From: JAXDBM01 sp963709485 | GTDB lineage: Bacteria; Desulfobacterota; Syntrophia; Syntrophales; Fen-1087 | Reading direction: 5' to 3' | Length of the DNA stretch: 64,000 nt | NCBI GenBank assembly: GCA_963709485.1 | Contig: CAVPWE010000006.1 | Coordinates: 124,001-188,000 of the forward strand | Shown: positions 52,424 through 61,481 of the stretch, piece after piece | Position numbering within the stretch: position 1 is the stretch's first letter | Layout of the letters: the number at the start of each line of letters is the position of its first letter | Notes under the pieces: model-generated | What the model saw: only the letters and a program-made list of their open reading frames with translations | What the model was told of the DNA's origin: nothing | The model's database searches: none | Position numbers and translations under genes: made by a program

Positions 52424-55093
52424 CTATCGGAGCGGCAGGCGCACCACCGCGAGGTCGTCGGGTGTGCGCTCTCTCGTCATTCCGAGCTTCTCGCATAACC
52501 GGACCATCTTGCGGTTGTTCGGCTGAATGTAGCCGTAGAACTCCTCCATTCCCTTCTCATCGGCAATCCCGATCAGCAGGTCCACAAGTTTGTAGGCCAG
52601 ACCCTTTCCCTGGAAATCATCGTGGACGATGACGGAAAATTCGCACCTCCGGAAGTCGGACTCGATGTTGAAGCTCCCGATGCCGGCCAGCCTTCTTTTT
52701 CCGTTCTCCCGGATTTCGGCGACGATGGCCATTTCCCGGTTGTAGTCGATATTGCAGAACCGCACATGCATGTCGTGGGTGATGTTCTTGATGGTATGGT
52801 AGAACCGTTCCCGCAGGGTCGCCTCCGAAAGTGTTGTGAACATTTCGTGTTCCAGGGGTTCATCCTCCGGCTTGATCGGCCGGAGCAGGACCTCCGTGCC
52901 GTCCCGCAGGTTCCAGCGGCTCACGTAGCGCGTGGGATAGGGTGCGATGATCAGGTGCGGATAGGGCGCGGACACCGCCGTCTCTTCCCGGTCGAGGATA
53001 ATCCGGGCATCCAGGGCATAGGCTTTGCCCTTGCTGACGGCAATGGGATTGATGTCCATCGCCTGGATTTCCGGAAAATCCATGATCAGGTTGGAAAAGC
53101 CGACGATGATCTGTTCGAGCTGCCGGAGATCGGCCGGCGCCTTCCCGCGATAGCCCTGGAGCATCTGGTAGATCTTCGTCTCCTCCATGAGCAGCCTGGC
53201 CAGCGTCTGGTTCAGGGGCGGCAGGCCGATGGAAAAATCCCGGAAGATTTCGACGCCGATCCCGCCCATGCCGAAGACGACCGCGGCGCCGAATTGCCTG
53301 TCCTTCTTTGCGCCCAGGATAAGTTCATAGTCGATCACATCGATCATCTTCTGGATCGTGACTCCCCGGATTGTTGCCTGAGGCTGCCTTTCCGCCAGAC
53401 GCCTCATCAGCTTTTCGTAGCCGTCCTTCAGTGCCTCGTCCGAATTGATGCCGATGAAGACGCCGCCCACGTCCTGCCGGAAAACAATGTCCGGGGATGC
53501 GATCTTGAGCACGATGGGGTAACCGATTTCGTTGGCGCATGACACAGCATCCGCCAGGCTTCCGGCCGAGCAGGTCTTGACTGTCGGTATCCCGTAAGTG
53601 CTGAGGAACTTCCGGGCGTCCTCATCGGACAGAACCTGCCCTCCTTCACGGACCACTTTGCGGATGGTCGACTTGAGATGATTTTTCGGCGGCGCCTCGT
53701 CGACGGTCAGTTCCGAAGGGGTTTCGTGGAGCAGCTCCAGGTTCCGCTCGTAATTGTACATGTATACATAGGTCCGGGCCGCCTCTTCCGGCGTCTCATA
53801 AGTCGGTATATTGTTGTGGATGAGGATATCCCGGCTTCGATCGAATCCCTCCCCGCCCAGCCAGGCGGCGAGCACCGGCTTCCCGGCCTTCCCGGCAAGG
53901 GACGCCACCACCCCGGCTATGGCATCCGCCGCATCTGCATCCTGCGGGGCGACGACGACCAGGAGGCCGTCCACCCCGCCGTCCTTCAGGCAGGCCTGAA
54001 TCGCCTGCCCGTACCGCTCCGCATCGGCCGACCTCAGGATGTCGACGGGATTGCCCGGCTGCCAGTATGCCGGCAGGATCTGTTTGAGGGTTTGAATGGT
54101 ATCCGCTGAAAGTTCGGCGACCCTTCCGCCGGACCGGAGCAGCCGGTTCGCTGCGAGAATCCCCGCGCCGGAAGCATTGCTGATGATGGCCAGGCGCGCA
54201 CCCCGGGGAAGATTTCTGGAATCGAGGACGCCGGCCACGTTGAGAAGATCCTGCGATTCCCGGACCCGGACCACGCCGACGCGGCGCATGACGGCATCAA
54301 ACACGTCTTCCGCGCCGGCGAGGATGTCGGTATGGGTGATTTTTACGGACGGGTCATCGCCGATGACGGGGGGCTTCAGGAGCACCAGCGGCTTGTTTCG
54401 GGCAAATCCGCGGGCGGCGCTGACGAATTTTCTCACATCGCCGATGCCCTCTTCCATGTAGATCATGATGCTGCGGGTGTGGGGATCGCTGCCGAGATAG
54501 TCGATGAGATCGCCGAAGTCGATATCGATGGCGGAGCCGAGGGACGCGAGCATGCTGAAACCGATGTGCACCTTCACGCCCCAGTCGAACAGCGCCTTTC
54601 CGAAGGCGTTGCTCTGCGTCAGCAGGGCGACCTTTCCCGCGTCGGGCACGCCGCTGAGATGGGTCGCACAGAAACCGTCGTTCGGACGGATAATGCCCAT
54701 GCAGTTCGGCCCGAGGATCCGCATACCGTATTGCCTGCGGATGCGGATAATCTCCTCCTCCAGTTTCCGCCCCTCCGCGCCCACTTCCCGGAATCCCTCG
54801 GAGATGATGATCAATCCGTCGACGCCGGCCTGACCGCATTCTTCCACCAAGCGGGGAACCGTATCCGCAGCGGTCACAATTATGGCCAGATTGACGTGAT
54901 CCGGCACTTCCTTAATGGAAGCATAGCAGAGCCGGTCCAGGACGGTTTTCCGGTTCGGATTGACGGAATAGATTTTCCGGTCCCGGCAGGCCAGCAGGTT
55001 TTCGATTATCGACCTGCCCGGCGAACCTTCCCTGTCGCTCGCGCCGATCAGGGCCACGGTTTCCGGGTCAAACATCTTCTTCATATTGTCCAT
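52424..55093 (-). CDS. ADP-forming acyl-CoA synthetase fused to a GNAT acetyltransferase domain
   Basis: An 889-residue protein: CoA-binding domain (1-130, starting FDPETVALIGAS), succinyl-CoA-ligase-like and flavodoxin-like domains (to about 460), ATP-grasp domain (about 490-710) and a GNAT domain (about 730-889). Pat-type protein acetyltransferases of this layout usually lose the phosphorylated His. Here it is kept: H254 in KITHTDILAG. It therefore probably still makes ATP from acyl-CoA, ADP and phosphate, or activates acids. The ATG at 55093 is used; the frame stays open to 55162. It follows the CaiB-type gene by 22 bases. Confidence 0.87.
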   Translation of the reverse strand: MDNMKKMFDPETVALIGASDREGSPGRSIIENLLACRDRKIYSVNPNRKTVLDRLCYASIKEVPDHVNLAIIVTAADTVPRLVEECGQAGVDGLIIISEGFREVGAEGRKLEEEIIRIRRQYGMRILGPNCMGIIRPNDGFCATHLSGVPDAGKVALLTQSNAFGKALFDWGVKVHIGFSMLASLGSAIDIDFGDLIDYLGSDPHTRSIMIYMEEGIGDVRKFVSAARGFARNKPLVLLKPPVIGDDPSVKITHTDILAGAEDVFDAVMRRVGVVRVRESQDLLNVAGVLDSRNLPRGARLAIISNASGAGILAANRLLRSGGRVAELSADTIQTLKQILPAYWQPGNPVDILRSADAERYGQAIQACLKDGGVDGLLVVVAPQDADAADAIAGVVASLAGKAGKPVLAAWLGGEGFDRSRDILIHNNIPTYETPEEAARTYVYMYNYERNLELLHETPSELTVDEAPPKNHLKSTIRKVVREGGQVLSDEDARKFLSTYGIPTVKTCSAGSLADAVSCANEIGYPIVLKIASPDIVFRQDVGGVFIGINSDEALKDGYEKLMRRLAERQPQATIRGVTIQKMIDVIDYELILGAKKDRQFGAAVVFGMGGIGVEIFRDFSIGLPPLNQTLARLLMEETKIYQMLQGYRGKAPADLRQLEQIIVGFSNLIMDFPEIQAMDINPIAVSKGKAYALDARIILDREETAVSAPYPHLIIAPYPTRYVSRWNLRDGTEVLLRPIKPEDEPLEHEMFTTLSEATLRERFYHTIKNITHDMHVRFCNIDYNREMAIVAEIRENGKRRLAGIGSFNIESDFRRCEFSVIVHDDFQGKGLAYKLVDLLIGIADEKGMEEFYGYIQPNNRKMVRLCEKLGMTRERTPDDLAVVRLPLR

Positions 55094-55115
55094 GAGCGGG
55101 GTGCTCCTTGTCCGT

Positions 55116-56294
55116 TCAAATGATGCCGCGGCCTGCCAGATCATCCAGCGCCGCATCATCATAGCCCATCTTCAGAAGAATTTCACGCGTATGCTCGCCC
55201 AGGGAGGGCGGGTGCATCCGCCATTCCGGCTGGTCCGTGTCGAATTTGACGGGAAACCGCTGTTGCCCGACGTCCCCGTCGACGGGATGACGCGCCCTGA
55301 ACCACAGGCCCCGGTGCTGGATCTGGGGGTCTTCCAGGGCCTCCGCGAGCGAATTGACGGGAGAGGCGCAGGTCTCGTAACGGGACAGCAGTTCCAGCCA
55401 CTCCGAACGGGTCTTTTGAAGCATGATCCGCCGGACCCCGGCGGTGATCTCATCCTGGCGGGGACCCGTCGCATACTGGTCCGCGATGAAATCTTCCCGC
55501 ATGATCGCCCGGCAGAATTCCTGCCAGAGCTTCTCCTCCAGGCAGCCGAGCGCGATGTACCGGTGATCCGCCGTCTCATAGACGTTGTAAAAGGCAAAAC
55601 CGCCGCCGACCAGCGTCTCGCCCCCCCGCGGCACTTCGCTGGTGGCCAGGCAGGTTGACATCACCAGCCCCAGAAAGGGCGTGACCCCGTCCAGAAGGGC
55701 GGCGTCGATGTACTGGCCCGCGCCGGTCCGCTCCCTCCTCAGCAGCGAGGCCAGGATGCCGATGGCCGCGCTCTGGCTGCCGCCGCCGGCCCCGGCGAAC
55801 TGCACGCCCGGAACGACGGGCCTTCCGCCCTTCTCCGCCAGCAGATCCAGGATTCCGGAGATGCCCAGCACGTTGATGTCGTGGGTCGCCTCTTCCCGAT
55901 AGGGCCCGTCCTGGCCGAAGCCGGTCAAAGAGCAGTAGATCAGCCGCGGATTGATGCCTTTCAGGTCTTCGTAGGCGAGGCCCATCCGCGCCATGCCGCC
56001 GGGCCGAAGCGTTTCCAGAAGGACATCCGCACCGGGAACCATTTGCAGAAGGATCTCCCGGCCGGCCGGCTCCCGCAGGTTCAGGGTCATGGCTTTCTTG
56101 TTCCGGTTGATCATGTGATAATAGCTCCCCAGCGTCTTGACCAGGGGCGGCGTCTTCCGGAACCCGTCGGCGGCCCGCGGGTTTTCGATCTTCAAAACGT
56201 CCGCGCCCAGGTCCGCGAGCATCTGGGTGCAGAGGGAGCCCGGCAGGAGCGTCGACAGATCCAGCACTTTTATGCCGGCAAGCGGCAGGGACAT
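55116..56294 (-). CDS. Family III (CaiB/BaiF) CoA-transferase
   Basis: A 392-residue CoA-transferase. Seen: PLAGIKVLDLSTLLPG at the start, the conserved Asp-containing segment CSLTGFGQDGPY and the GAGQYIDAALLDG strand. These enzymes swap CoA between acids through aspartyl thioester intermediates. GGAGG lies six bases from the ATG. It shares the unit with the family I pair upstream, but a hairpin lies between them. Confidence 0.9.
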   Translation of the reverse strand: MSLPLAGIKVLDLSTLLPGSLCTQMLADLGADVLKIENPRAADGFRKTPPLVKTLGSYYHMINRNKKAMTLNLREPAGREILLQMVPGADVLLETLRPGGMARMGLAYEDLKGINPRLIYCSLTGFGQDGPYREEATHDINVLGISGILDLLAEKGGRPVVPGVQFAGAGGGSQSAAIGILASLLRRERTGAGQYIDAALLDGVTPFLGLVMSTCLATSEVPRGGETLVGGGFAFYNVYETADHRYIALGCLEEKLWQEFCRAIMREDFIADQYATGPRQDEITAGVRRIMLQKTRSEWLELLSRYETCASPVNSLAEALEDPQIQHRGLWFRARHPVDGDVGQQRFPVKFDTDQPEWRMHPPSLGEHTREILLKMGYDDAALDDLAGRGII

Positions 56295-56325
56295 GGTAAA
56301 CCTCCGAAGGCTTTTCGCAAAGGAA

Positions 56326-56349
56326 AAGCCGGGCAAAAGCACCCGGCTT
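56326..56349 (-). terminator. Hairpin between the CoA-transferase I and CaiB genes
   Basis: An 8-bp stem, AAGCCGGG (56326-56333) and CCCGGCTT (56342-56349), with an 8-base loop. On the minus strand TTTCC follows. It may be a partial terminator or an mRNA end-point protecting the gctAB-like message. Confidence 0.45.
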
Positions 56350-56378
56350 CTCTATCACAACCCGGCTTGCAATTCACC

Positions 56379-57161
56379 CTATTTGACTTTCCGGTTCAGG
56401 AAATACCCGTCCGGATCGCAGACTTCCCGGAGCAGTTTCAGGTCTGCATCCGTCGGCTCCGCCATCTCCCTGAGATCGGGGGAGATGATCAGATCGAACT
56501 CCACCATATCCTGGATGTCGGACGCCTTCCGGCCCGGCAGCACCTCAAGCAGGACCATCCGGCGCGTTTTCCGGTCAAAGCCGAAGAGCGCCTGGTTGGT
56601 GATGACCCGGTAGGGTCCTTCGCCCATCACGCCCGCCTTTTCCCGGTATTTGGGCGAACCGTCCCCATAGCCGATGCTGGTCAGAAACTCGACCTTTTCC
56701 ACGAACCGCCGCTTCTCCAGGGCCATGATGATGATCGATTTTTCACAATTGGCCGCCATGGCGCCGGCGCCCCCGCTTCCGGGAAACCTGGTTTCCGGCT
56801 TGTAGTAGGTGCCCCCCTCGTAGGTGGAGCAGACGTTTCCGTAAGGGTCGATCTGCGCGCCGCCGATGAAGGCGTAATCGGAATAGCCCCGCTGGGTCAT
56901 CTCGAACACGGCGCTCAGGCCTTTCAGGTAGCAGGCCTTGCGGCAGGCCCGGGTGTCGCCCACGGACAGGGGCATGCCCATCTCCAGAATGGGCGTCAGC
57001 GGACCGGCCTCGAAGATAATTCCCAGGTTGGGGGCATGGGTCAACTGGGCGTGCATGGACGCGATGATCGGCAGGCCCGTCCCGACAAAAACGATTTTCT
57101 CATCCTCTAAAACCCGCGATCCCGTGTAGGCGATCATTTCGAAAGGCGTATATTCAGGCAT
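56379..57161 (-). CDS. Family I CoA-transferase, subunit B (GctB-like)
   Basis: A 260-residue beta subunit of a glutaconate-type CoA-transferase. The catalytic Glu is E51 in IIFEAGPL, after the VFVGTGLP loop. The ATG at 57161 has GGAGG upstream; the frame stays open to 57221. It follows subunit A by 31 bases. A paralogous pair lies at 61482-63465. Confidence 0.88.
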   Translation of the reverse strand: MPEYTPFEMIAYTGSRVLEDEKIVFVGTGLPIIASMHAQLTHAPNLGIIFEAGPLTPILEMGMPLSVGDTRACRKACYLKGLSAVFEMTQRGYSDYAFIGGAQIDPYGNVCSTYEGGTYYKPETRFPGSGGAGAMAANCEKSIIIMALEKRRFVEKVEFLTSIGYGDGSPKYREKAGVMGEGPYRVITNQALFGFDRKTRRMVLLEVLPGRKASDIQDMVEFDLIISPDLREMAEPTDADLKLLREVCDPDGYFLNRKVK

Positions 57162-57192
57162 GGTATGAACCTCCTCATTTTTATTTTTTCCG

Positions 57193-58272
57193 TCAAGACA
57201 GGATGATGGGCTGACCGCCATCCAGGGCTCTCAGTTTTCGCAACTGCTTGTAGGATATCTTGTTCAGGAAATCATCGAAGGTTTCACATCCGAAGATATA
57301 CTCGTCGTAGTACTTGCGGAGTTCGTCCTTCTTCCCGGTCTTCCGGAAGCCGTCGCAGACACTGCGGAACATCTTGATATGATCCATGTCGAACCAGTAG
57401 TGGCCGTAAGAGGCCCCCGGGTAGGCGCCGTAGGGCTGCTCGACCAGCGCATCGACGGTGGCGTAGGGGATCTCTGTCAGGTTGGGATAGGTCCTGATGT
57501 TTTCGCTGGGAATGATCTGCTCGGTGGTGACGATGGTGTTGACGGCCGCCATGGCGATCTCCGGGCAGGTGCAGTGCGCGCCGAAGATTCGGGAGTTCCC
57601 GTAGCAGTCCGCCGCGGTGACATGCAGGATGCCGATGTCGGGATGGCAGGCCGGCACGAGGTAGATGTTTTTGCCGCTGAAGGGGCAGACCACCATGGTC
57701 CCCCGGTTGACCTGCTCCATATCCGATCCGCCGTGGTCGCGGGTGGGGACAAAGGGGATGCCCATGGCGGCGGCCTTGAACCGTGCAGACATGCCGTAAT
57801 TGGTGTAGTCGTCCAGCTGGATCATGCCGTTGGACGTGAGGTGCCGGAGCAGCGGCGCGATGCCGATGACCTCATAGCCCCACCAGGCCAGTTCCACCCG
57901 CTTGATGGAGATCCGGTCGGGATCGAGGAGCATGGCGCCCGCCAGCAGTTCCGCGCAGATCGAGTTGGACTGAAAGGACAGGGTCAGGTTTCGCGCGCCG
58001 TGCCGGATGATCTCGTGGACGATCGCCACGGGGACGCGGGTGTTGACGAAACCGCCGATGCCGATGTTAACGCCGTCGCGAAGATACTTCCGGACGGCGC
58101 TTTTGAGGTTTGTCCGCTTGTCGTGAAGCCCCTTGGGTTTGGCCACCATGGCCTTCCGGGCATCATCGGGTGAAGGGCCCCACCACGCGAATGGCTCCTC
58201 AGCCGCCTTTCGGGACTCGTCCACCTGAAGCTTGGAAACATTTTTGATTAGAGAACTGACCTTTTTCTTCAT
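57193..58272 (-). CDS. Family I CoA-transferase, subunit A (GctA-like)
   Basis: A 359-residue alpha subunit with an N-terminal extension of about 50 residues before the CoA-transferase fold (GVNIGIGGFVNTRVPVAIVHEI). It would pair with the GctB-like protein that follows. The ATG at 58272 has CAGGAGGTG upstream. A clear promoter lies at 58359-58387, divergent from the YcaO operon. Confidence 0.87.
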   Translation of the reverse strand: MKKKVSSLIKNVSKLQVDESRKAAEEPFAWWGPSPDDARKAMVAKPKGLHDKRTNLKSAVRKYLRDGVNIGIGGFVNTRVPVAIVHEIIRHGARNLTLSFQSNSICAELLAGAMLLDPDRISIKRVELAWWGYEVIGIAPLLRHLTSNGMIQLDDYTNYGMSARFKAAAMGIPFVPTRDHGGSDMEQVNRGTMVVCPFSGKNIYLVPACHPDIGILHVTAADCYGNSRIFGAHCTCPEIAMAAVNTIVTTEQIIPSENIRTYPNLTEIPYATVDALVEQPYGAYPGASYGHYWFDMDHIKMFRSVCDGFRKTGKKDELRKYYDEYIFGCETFDDFLNKISYKQLRKLRALDGGQPIILS

Positions 58273-58358
58273 TTCCCACCTCCTGAACTCTCTGATTTTT
58301 TATTTTTTGACAAAGATGCTGTCAGATGAACTTGCTCATGGCGAACCGGGGCCGCCGT

Positions 58359-58387
58359 CACATACTAAAAAGGCCGGCGGCGGTCAA
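58359..58387 (-). promoter_or_regulatory. Promoter of the CoA-transferase/acyl-CoA synthetase operon
   Basis: On the minus strand: -35 TTGACC (58382-58387), 17-base spacer, -10 TATGTG (58359-58364). It is divergent from the promoter at 58411-58439, only 23 bases away, so the two probably compete or share a regulator. Confidence 0.6.
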
Positions 58388-58410
58388 GAAAATTCGTCGC
58401 TGATAAATGC

Positions 58411-58439
58411 TTGAGCGGAAGGGTGCGGAATGATATAAA
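58411..58439 (+). promoter_or_regulatory. Promoter of the methyltransferase-YcaO operon
   Basis: -35 TTGAGC (58411-58416), 17-base spacer, -10 TATAAA (58434-58439). The start of transcription would fall about 15-20 bases before the methyltransferase start. Confidence 0.65.
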
Positions 58440-58459
58440 AGCCGCGTATTTCTGAAGGG

Positions 58460-59266
58460 GTGGAAAGCGTGAGGGAACGCAGGGCGGAATCGACCGCAAA
58501 AGGCGGGAAGATCCTTTCCCGCATGAGGGAATATTTTCGCGAGGACCCGGAAACCGTCGCCGGCTCATACTGGCGCCTGAGCGCCCGGGATGAACGGGTC
58601 CGGGACCAGTCCCACTGGTGCGGCGTCCTGCGGTGGCCGCGCGAACGGTGGATGGCATACGGCGATTTTTACGTTGCCTATGCCCTGGATCTTCTGGACC
58701 GGTTCGCCGGACGGGCATTCATCGAAGACCTGGGCCGGAAAACCGCCCTGGAGTGGGGCTGCGGCGGCGGTGCAAACGTCCGCTGCCTCTGCAACGCCTT
58801 TGCCCATGTCTACGGGCTCGATATCTCCGAAGACACTCTGGACGCCTGTGAAGGGCAGATGAAAAAATATGACCTGTCCAATTTCACCCGCGTCATGATC
58901 CCGGCCGAAGATCCGCGGGCGGTTTTAGGGACTGTGTCGCCGGGATCGGTGGATTTCATCCTCTCTATCGCCGTCTTTCAGCATTTTCCCTCCAAGGCCT
59001 ACACACAGCGGGTCCTGCAGGCGATGGAAGCGCTGCTGAAAGAAAACGGCCGGGCGCTGATTCAGGTTCGGTATTTCGACGGCTCGGAAAAGTACCGCCA
59101 GAAAGACGGCGATTACGCGAAAAACGTGATCACCATGACCTCATTCATTTTCGAAGAATTCCGGCGGCAACTGCGGCAGGCGGGACTGAAGCTGCTGCAT
59201 TCGGAAAAGGACATTGAAGGGGAAGGCCTCTGTCATGAATATTATTTTGTCGGAAAGGGGACCTGA
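58460..59266 (+). CDS. Class I SAM-dependent methyltransferase
   Basis: A 268-residue protein with the Rossmann methyltransferase fold. Motif I reads ALEWGCGGGANVRCL; the acidic loop YGLDISED follows, then VDFILSIAVFQHFP (motif IV). Start: GTG 58460, or GTG three codons on at 58469, which has better spacing from AAGGGG. The stop overlaps the ycaO start (TGATG), so translation is coupled. A methylation step in a YcaO pathway is likely; the substrate is unknown. Confidence 0.85.
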   Translation: MESVRERRAESTAKGGKILSRMREYFREDPETVAGSYWRLSARDERVRDQSHWCGVLRWPRERWMAYGDFYVAYALDLLDRFAGRAFIEDLGRKTALEWGCGGGANVRCLCNAFAHVYGLDISEDTLDACEGQMKKYDLSNFTRVMIPAEDPRAVLGTVSPGSVDFILSIAVFQHFPSKAYTQRVLQAMEALLKENGRALIQVRYFDGSEKYRQKDGDYAKNVITMTSFIFEEFRRQLRQAGLKLLHSEKDIEGEGLCHEYYFVGKGT

Positions 59267-60471
59267 TGGCGAAGATTGAATTGAAGGCCTGCCCAAAAGC
59301 CTATATTCTGGAAACGCACCGCTCCAGAATGCCAGCCGACACGCTCCGGTTCGTCGCGGGAATGAAAGAAACCCTGGGGATGCAGTCCTTTCAGGATGCC
59401 ACGCCGCTGGACCGCATCGGCCTTCCCGTTTTCACCTGTTACCGGATCCGGCCGGACCGGTCAAAAACATGGCACACCGGCAAGGGTTTCACGGCCGCGC
59501 AGGCCCAGGTCTCCCTTACCATGGAGTCGATCGAGCGGTACTGCTCCGAATTCAGGGATGAGGAGGGCGTCCGCCTGATCCGGGGCAGCTACCGGAGCCT
59601 GAAGAACGAGGGCCGCGCCGTCCTGGATCCGGAGACCCTGATCCTGCCGCAGTTCAGCGACTATCGGCCCGATGATGTTTTCCACTGGGTGAGCGGGTAT
59701 GACCTGATCGGCCGGGAGGAGATCCTGGCGCCGGCCTGCGCTGTCTATCATCCCTTTCACAGAGACGACAAGCCGCTCATCAACACCCACACGGACGGCA
59801 TCGCCGCCGGGAATACCATGGAGGAAGCCGTCTTTCACGGGCTGATGGAGGTGATCGAGCGGGATGCCTGGAGCATCGCCAAGTTCTCCGGTGATGCCAG
59901 TGACGCCATTGCGATCGACGACCTGCCTGAAAATCAATTCCTCCTGGATATCGTGGGCAGGTTCAACCGGGCCGATATCGAGATCGTGGCCAAGGACATT
60001 ACCTCCGACATCGGAATACCGGCCATCGCGGCCTTTTCCCAGGACCTCGAACAGCCGGGCATGATCCCCGTCGACGGCTTCGGCGCCCACCTGGATCCGA
60101 AGGTCGCCATGGCCCGCGCCCTGACGGAAGTGGCCACGACCCGCGCGCTCTTCATCCAGAAATACGGATTCGCGGGGCTCCGCGAAGAAGGCCCCATCCA
60201 CTATCTGCGCGATCCGGAGAAAGAGGACCCCCGGTTCTATGCCCATGCGGCAAAAAGGCTCCGGGACATGGAAGTGGGATACAGTGAAGATCTTCTCGAG
60301 GACATCGGGCAGGTCGCTGCCGTTCTGTCATCCCGCGGCTTTGCGCGGCTCATCGCAGTGGATCTGACAAGGCCCGAAGTCGGCGTTCCCGTCGTTCGCG
60401 TCATCGTGCCGGGCATGGAAGCCTTCTGTTACGACAAAACAAGAAAAGGGACGCGGTTGTATCGTGAGTGA
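59266..60471 (+). CDS. YcaO-family ATP-dependent peptide-backbone modifying enzyme
   Basis: A 401-residue stand-alone YcaO protein. The ATP/Mg motifs are complete: SLTMESIER (E87, E90), GIAAGNTMEEA at 178-188, and GLMEVIERDA (E194, E198, D200). There is no PxPxP C-terminus, the mark of azoline-forming YcaO proteins; the end is RLYRE. The N-terminal TPLDRIGLPVFT and the length resemble the YcaO proteins that thioamidate methyl-coenzyme M reductase. No tfuA or E1-like partner gene is visible. It phosphorylates amide oxygens by family knowledge; the target is unknown. Confidence 0.85.
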   Translation: MAKIELKACPKAYILETHRSRMPADTLRFVAGMKETLGMQSFQDATPLDRIGLPVFTCYRIRPDRSKTWHTGKGFTAAQAQVSLTMESIERYCSEFRDEEGVRLIRGSYRSLKNEGRAVLDPETLILPQFSDYRPDDVFHWVSGYDLIGREEILAPACAVYHPFHRDDKPLINTHTDGIAAGNTMEEAVFHGLMEVIERDAWSIAKFSGDASDAIAIDDLPENQFLLDIVGRFNRADIEIVAKDITSDIGIPAIAAFSQDLEQPGMIPVDGFGAHLDPKVAMARALTEVATTRALFIQKYGFAGLREEGPIHYLRDPEKEDPRFYAHAAKRLRDMEVGYSEDLLEDIGQVAAVLSSRGFARLIAVDLTRPEVGVPVVRVIVPGMEAFCYDKTRKGTRLYRE

Positions 60472-60486
60472 GATGAAGGGCGAACG

Positions 60487-60867
60487 ATGCTGTCGGTAAG
60501 CGAAGTCAGAGAAAGGGCTGAATACTGTTATCTGGTATTTTTGCAGTTGAGCTGCCTGCGCGCCAACCATAGCGCCGTGCCGGCGCGGTATCTCGATTAT
60601 CTGAAGCGCTCGACGCTCCGCCTGGCCGATGACGAATTCGTCCGGACCATTCTGGACGAAGAAATGAAGATGGGAACGCCGGATGTCGGCCTGGAATACC
60701 TGATTGCGCTTTACGAGGGTTTTTCTCATGCCTATTGTGAGGTTCTGCAAATTCCCCTGGAAGAAATCCGGGACGGCATTCCCCTCGCCTTTCGCGAAAA
60801 ACTTTCCGCGGAAATGGATAGAAAACAACCGACAAAGAGGAAGAAGCGGGAAAAACCCGGATCATGA
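60487..60867 (+). CDS. Small helical protein of the YcaO operon
   Basis: A 126-residue, largely helical protein with conserved-looking acidic and aromatic positions and a very basic tail (KRKKREKPGS). I recognise no family; it does not look like TfuA, an E1-like protein or a typical RiPP precursor, and it has no leader/core division. It starts 15 bases after the YcaO stop, behind AAGGGCG. It may be a partner or an accessory subunit of the YcaO protein. Confidence 0.65.
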   Translation: MLSVSEVRERAEYCYLVFLQLSCLRANHSAVPARYLDYLKRSTLRLADDEFVRTILDEEMKMGTPDVGLEYLIALYEGFSHAYCEVLQIPLEEIRDGIPLAFREKLSAEMDRKQPTKRKKREKPGS

Positions 60868-61481
60868 CAAACGCACCCGGCGGCTCTCCTTTGATAAAGC
60901 GGTATAACATTTTATATTTGATACGGAATCTCCTATCCGGGACCCTGCCGGACAGTCCTCGGAGTTGACCCGTTCAAGCCCTCAATAATTTTTATTTTTC
61001 CTTGACACAGAAGAAAGAATTCACTACAAGTTGGAATAGTTCAATCGTACCACGGCAAAAGTTCGCTTTTTCAATTTTCGAAGTCATTTCCATAACCAAC
61101 GATTAAACGGTTTGACGGGGCAGTTTCATCAACCGCTCAATTGTAACTGGACACATTTAACGGAGGGGGCCTTTTTCGGGCTTCAGGTTAATTGTTGGGA
61201 TGATGCGACGACGATTATCTTTCTTGCACACCGGATGTTGCCGGCCCTTTTTTTCATCACTCCACCAAGTAATTGTAAACAATTTGATGCTGCCGGTCTT
61301 TTTCCCCTGTGACTGCGGGACGAAGATTGCAGGCGCATCGTCATGACCATTGTGCGGCCGAAGGATCATCGAAACCGGATGTGAGAGACCAGCTATGAGG
61401 AAAGGAGGTGACAAAGCGGAAAGTCAAATCGTTTCCAGATTGGTTTTTTAGGGGGTATTCAATTATCAAAAGGAGGTAATT
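60868..61481 (+). other. Gene-free 614-base leader before the second CoA-transferase operon
   Basis: No convincing gene. It is AT-richer than its surroundings. It holds the promoter at 61002-61030, three copies of AATTGT (61139, 61190, 61271), and the inverted repeat AATTGT-AA-ACAATT (61271-61284). An unusual second AGGAGGTGA lies at about 61402 with an 18-codon open frame (61395-61451). The message starting at the promoter would carry a leader of about 450 bases, so post-transcriptional control is possible. No known riboswitch class was recognised. Confidence 0.5.
61002..61030 (+). promoter_or_regulatory. Candidate promoter upstream of the second CoA-transferase pair
   Basis: -35 TTGACA (61002-61007), 17-base spacer, -10 TACAAG (61025-61030). 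The -10 box is imperfect. The start codon of the first gene lies 450 bases downstream. Confidence 0.45.

Noticed and set aside
61112..61312. A 66-codon plus-strand frame in the gene-free stretch, considered as a YcaO precursor peptide
   Set aside because: It lacks an ATG with a good ribosome site and a leader/core pattern, and its codon use is unlike that of its neighbours.
61395..61451. An 18-codon open frame with AGGAGGTGA inside it, before the CoA-transferase operon
   Set aside because: It has no good ribosome site of its own and the strong site lies within the frame. It could be a leader peptide, but the evidence is too weak to call a gene.
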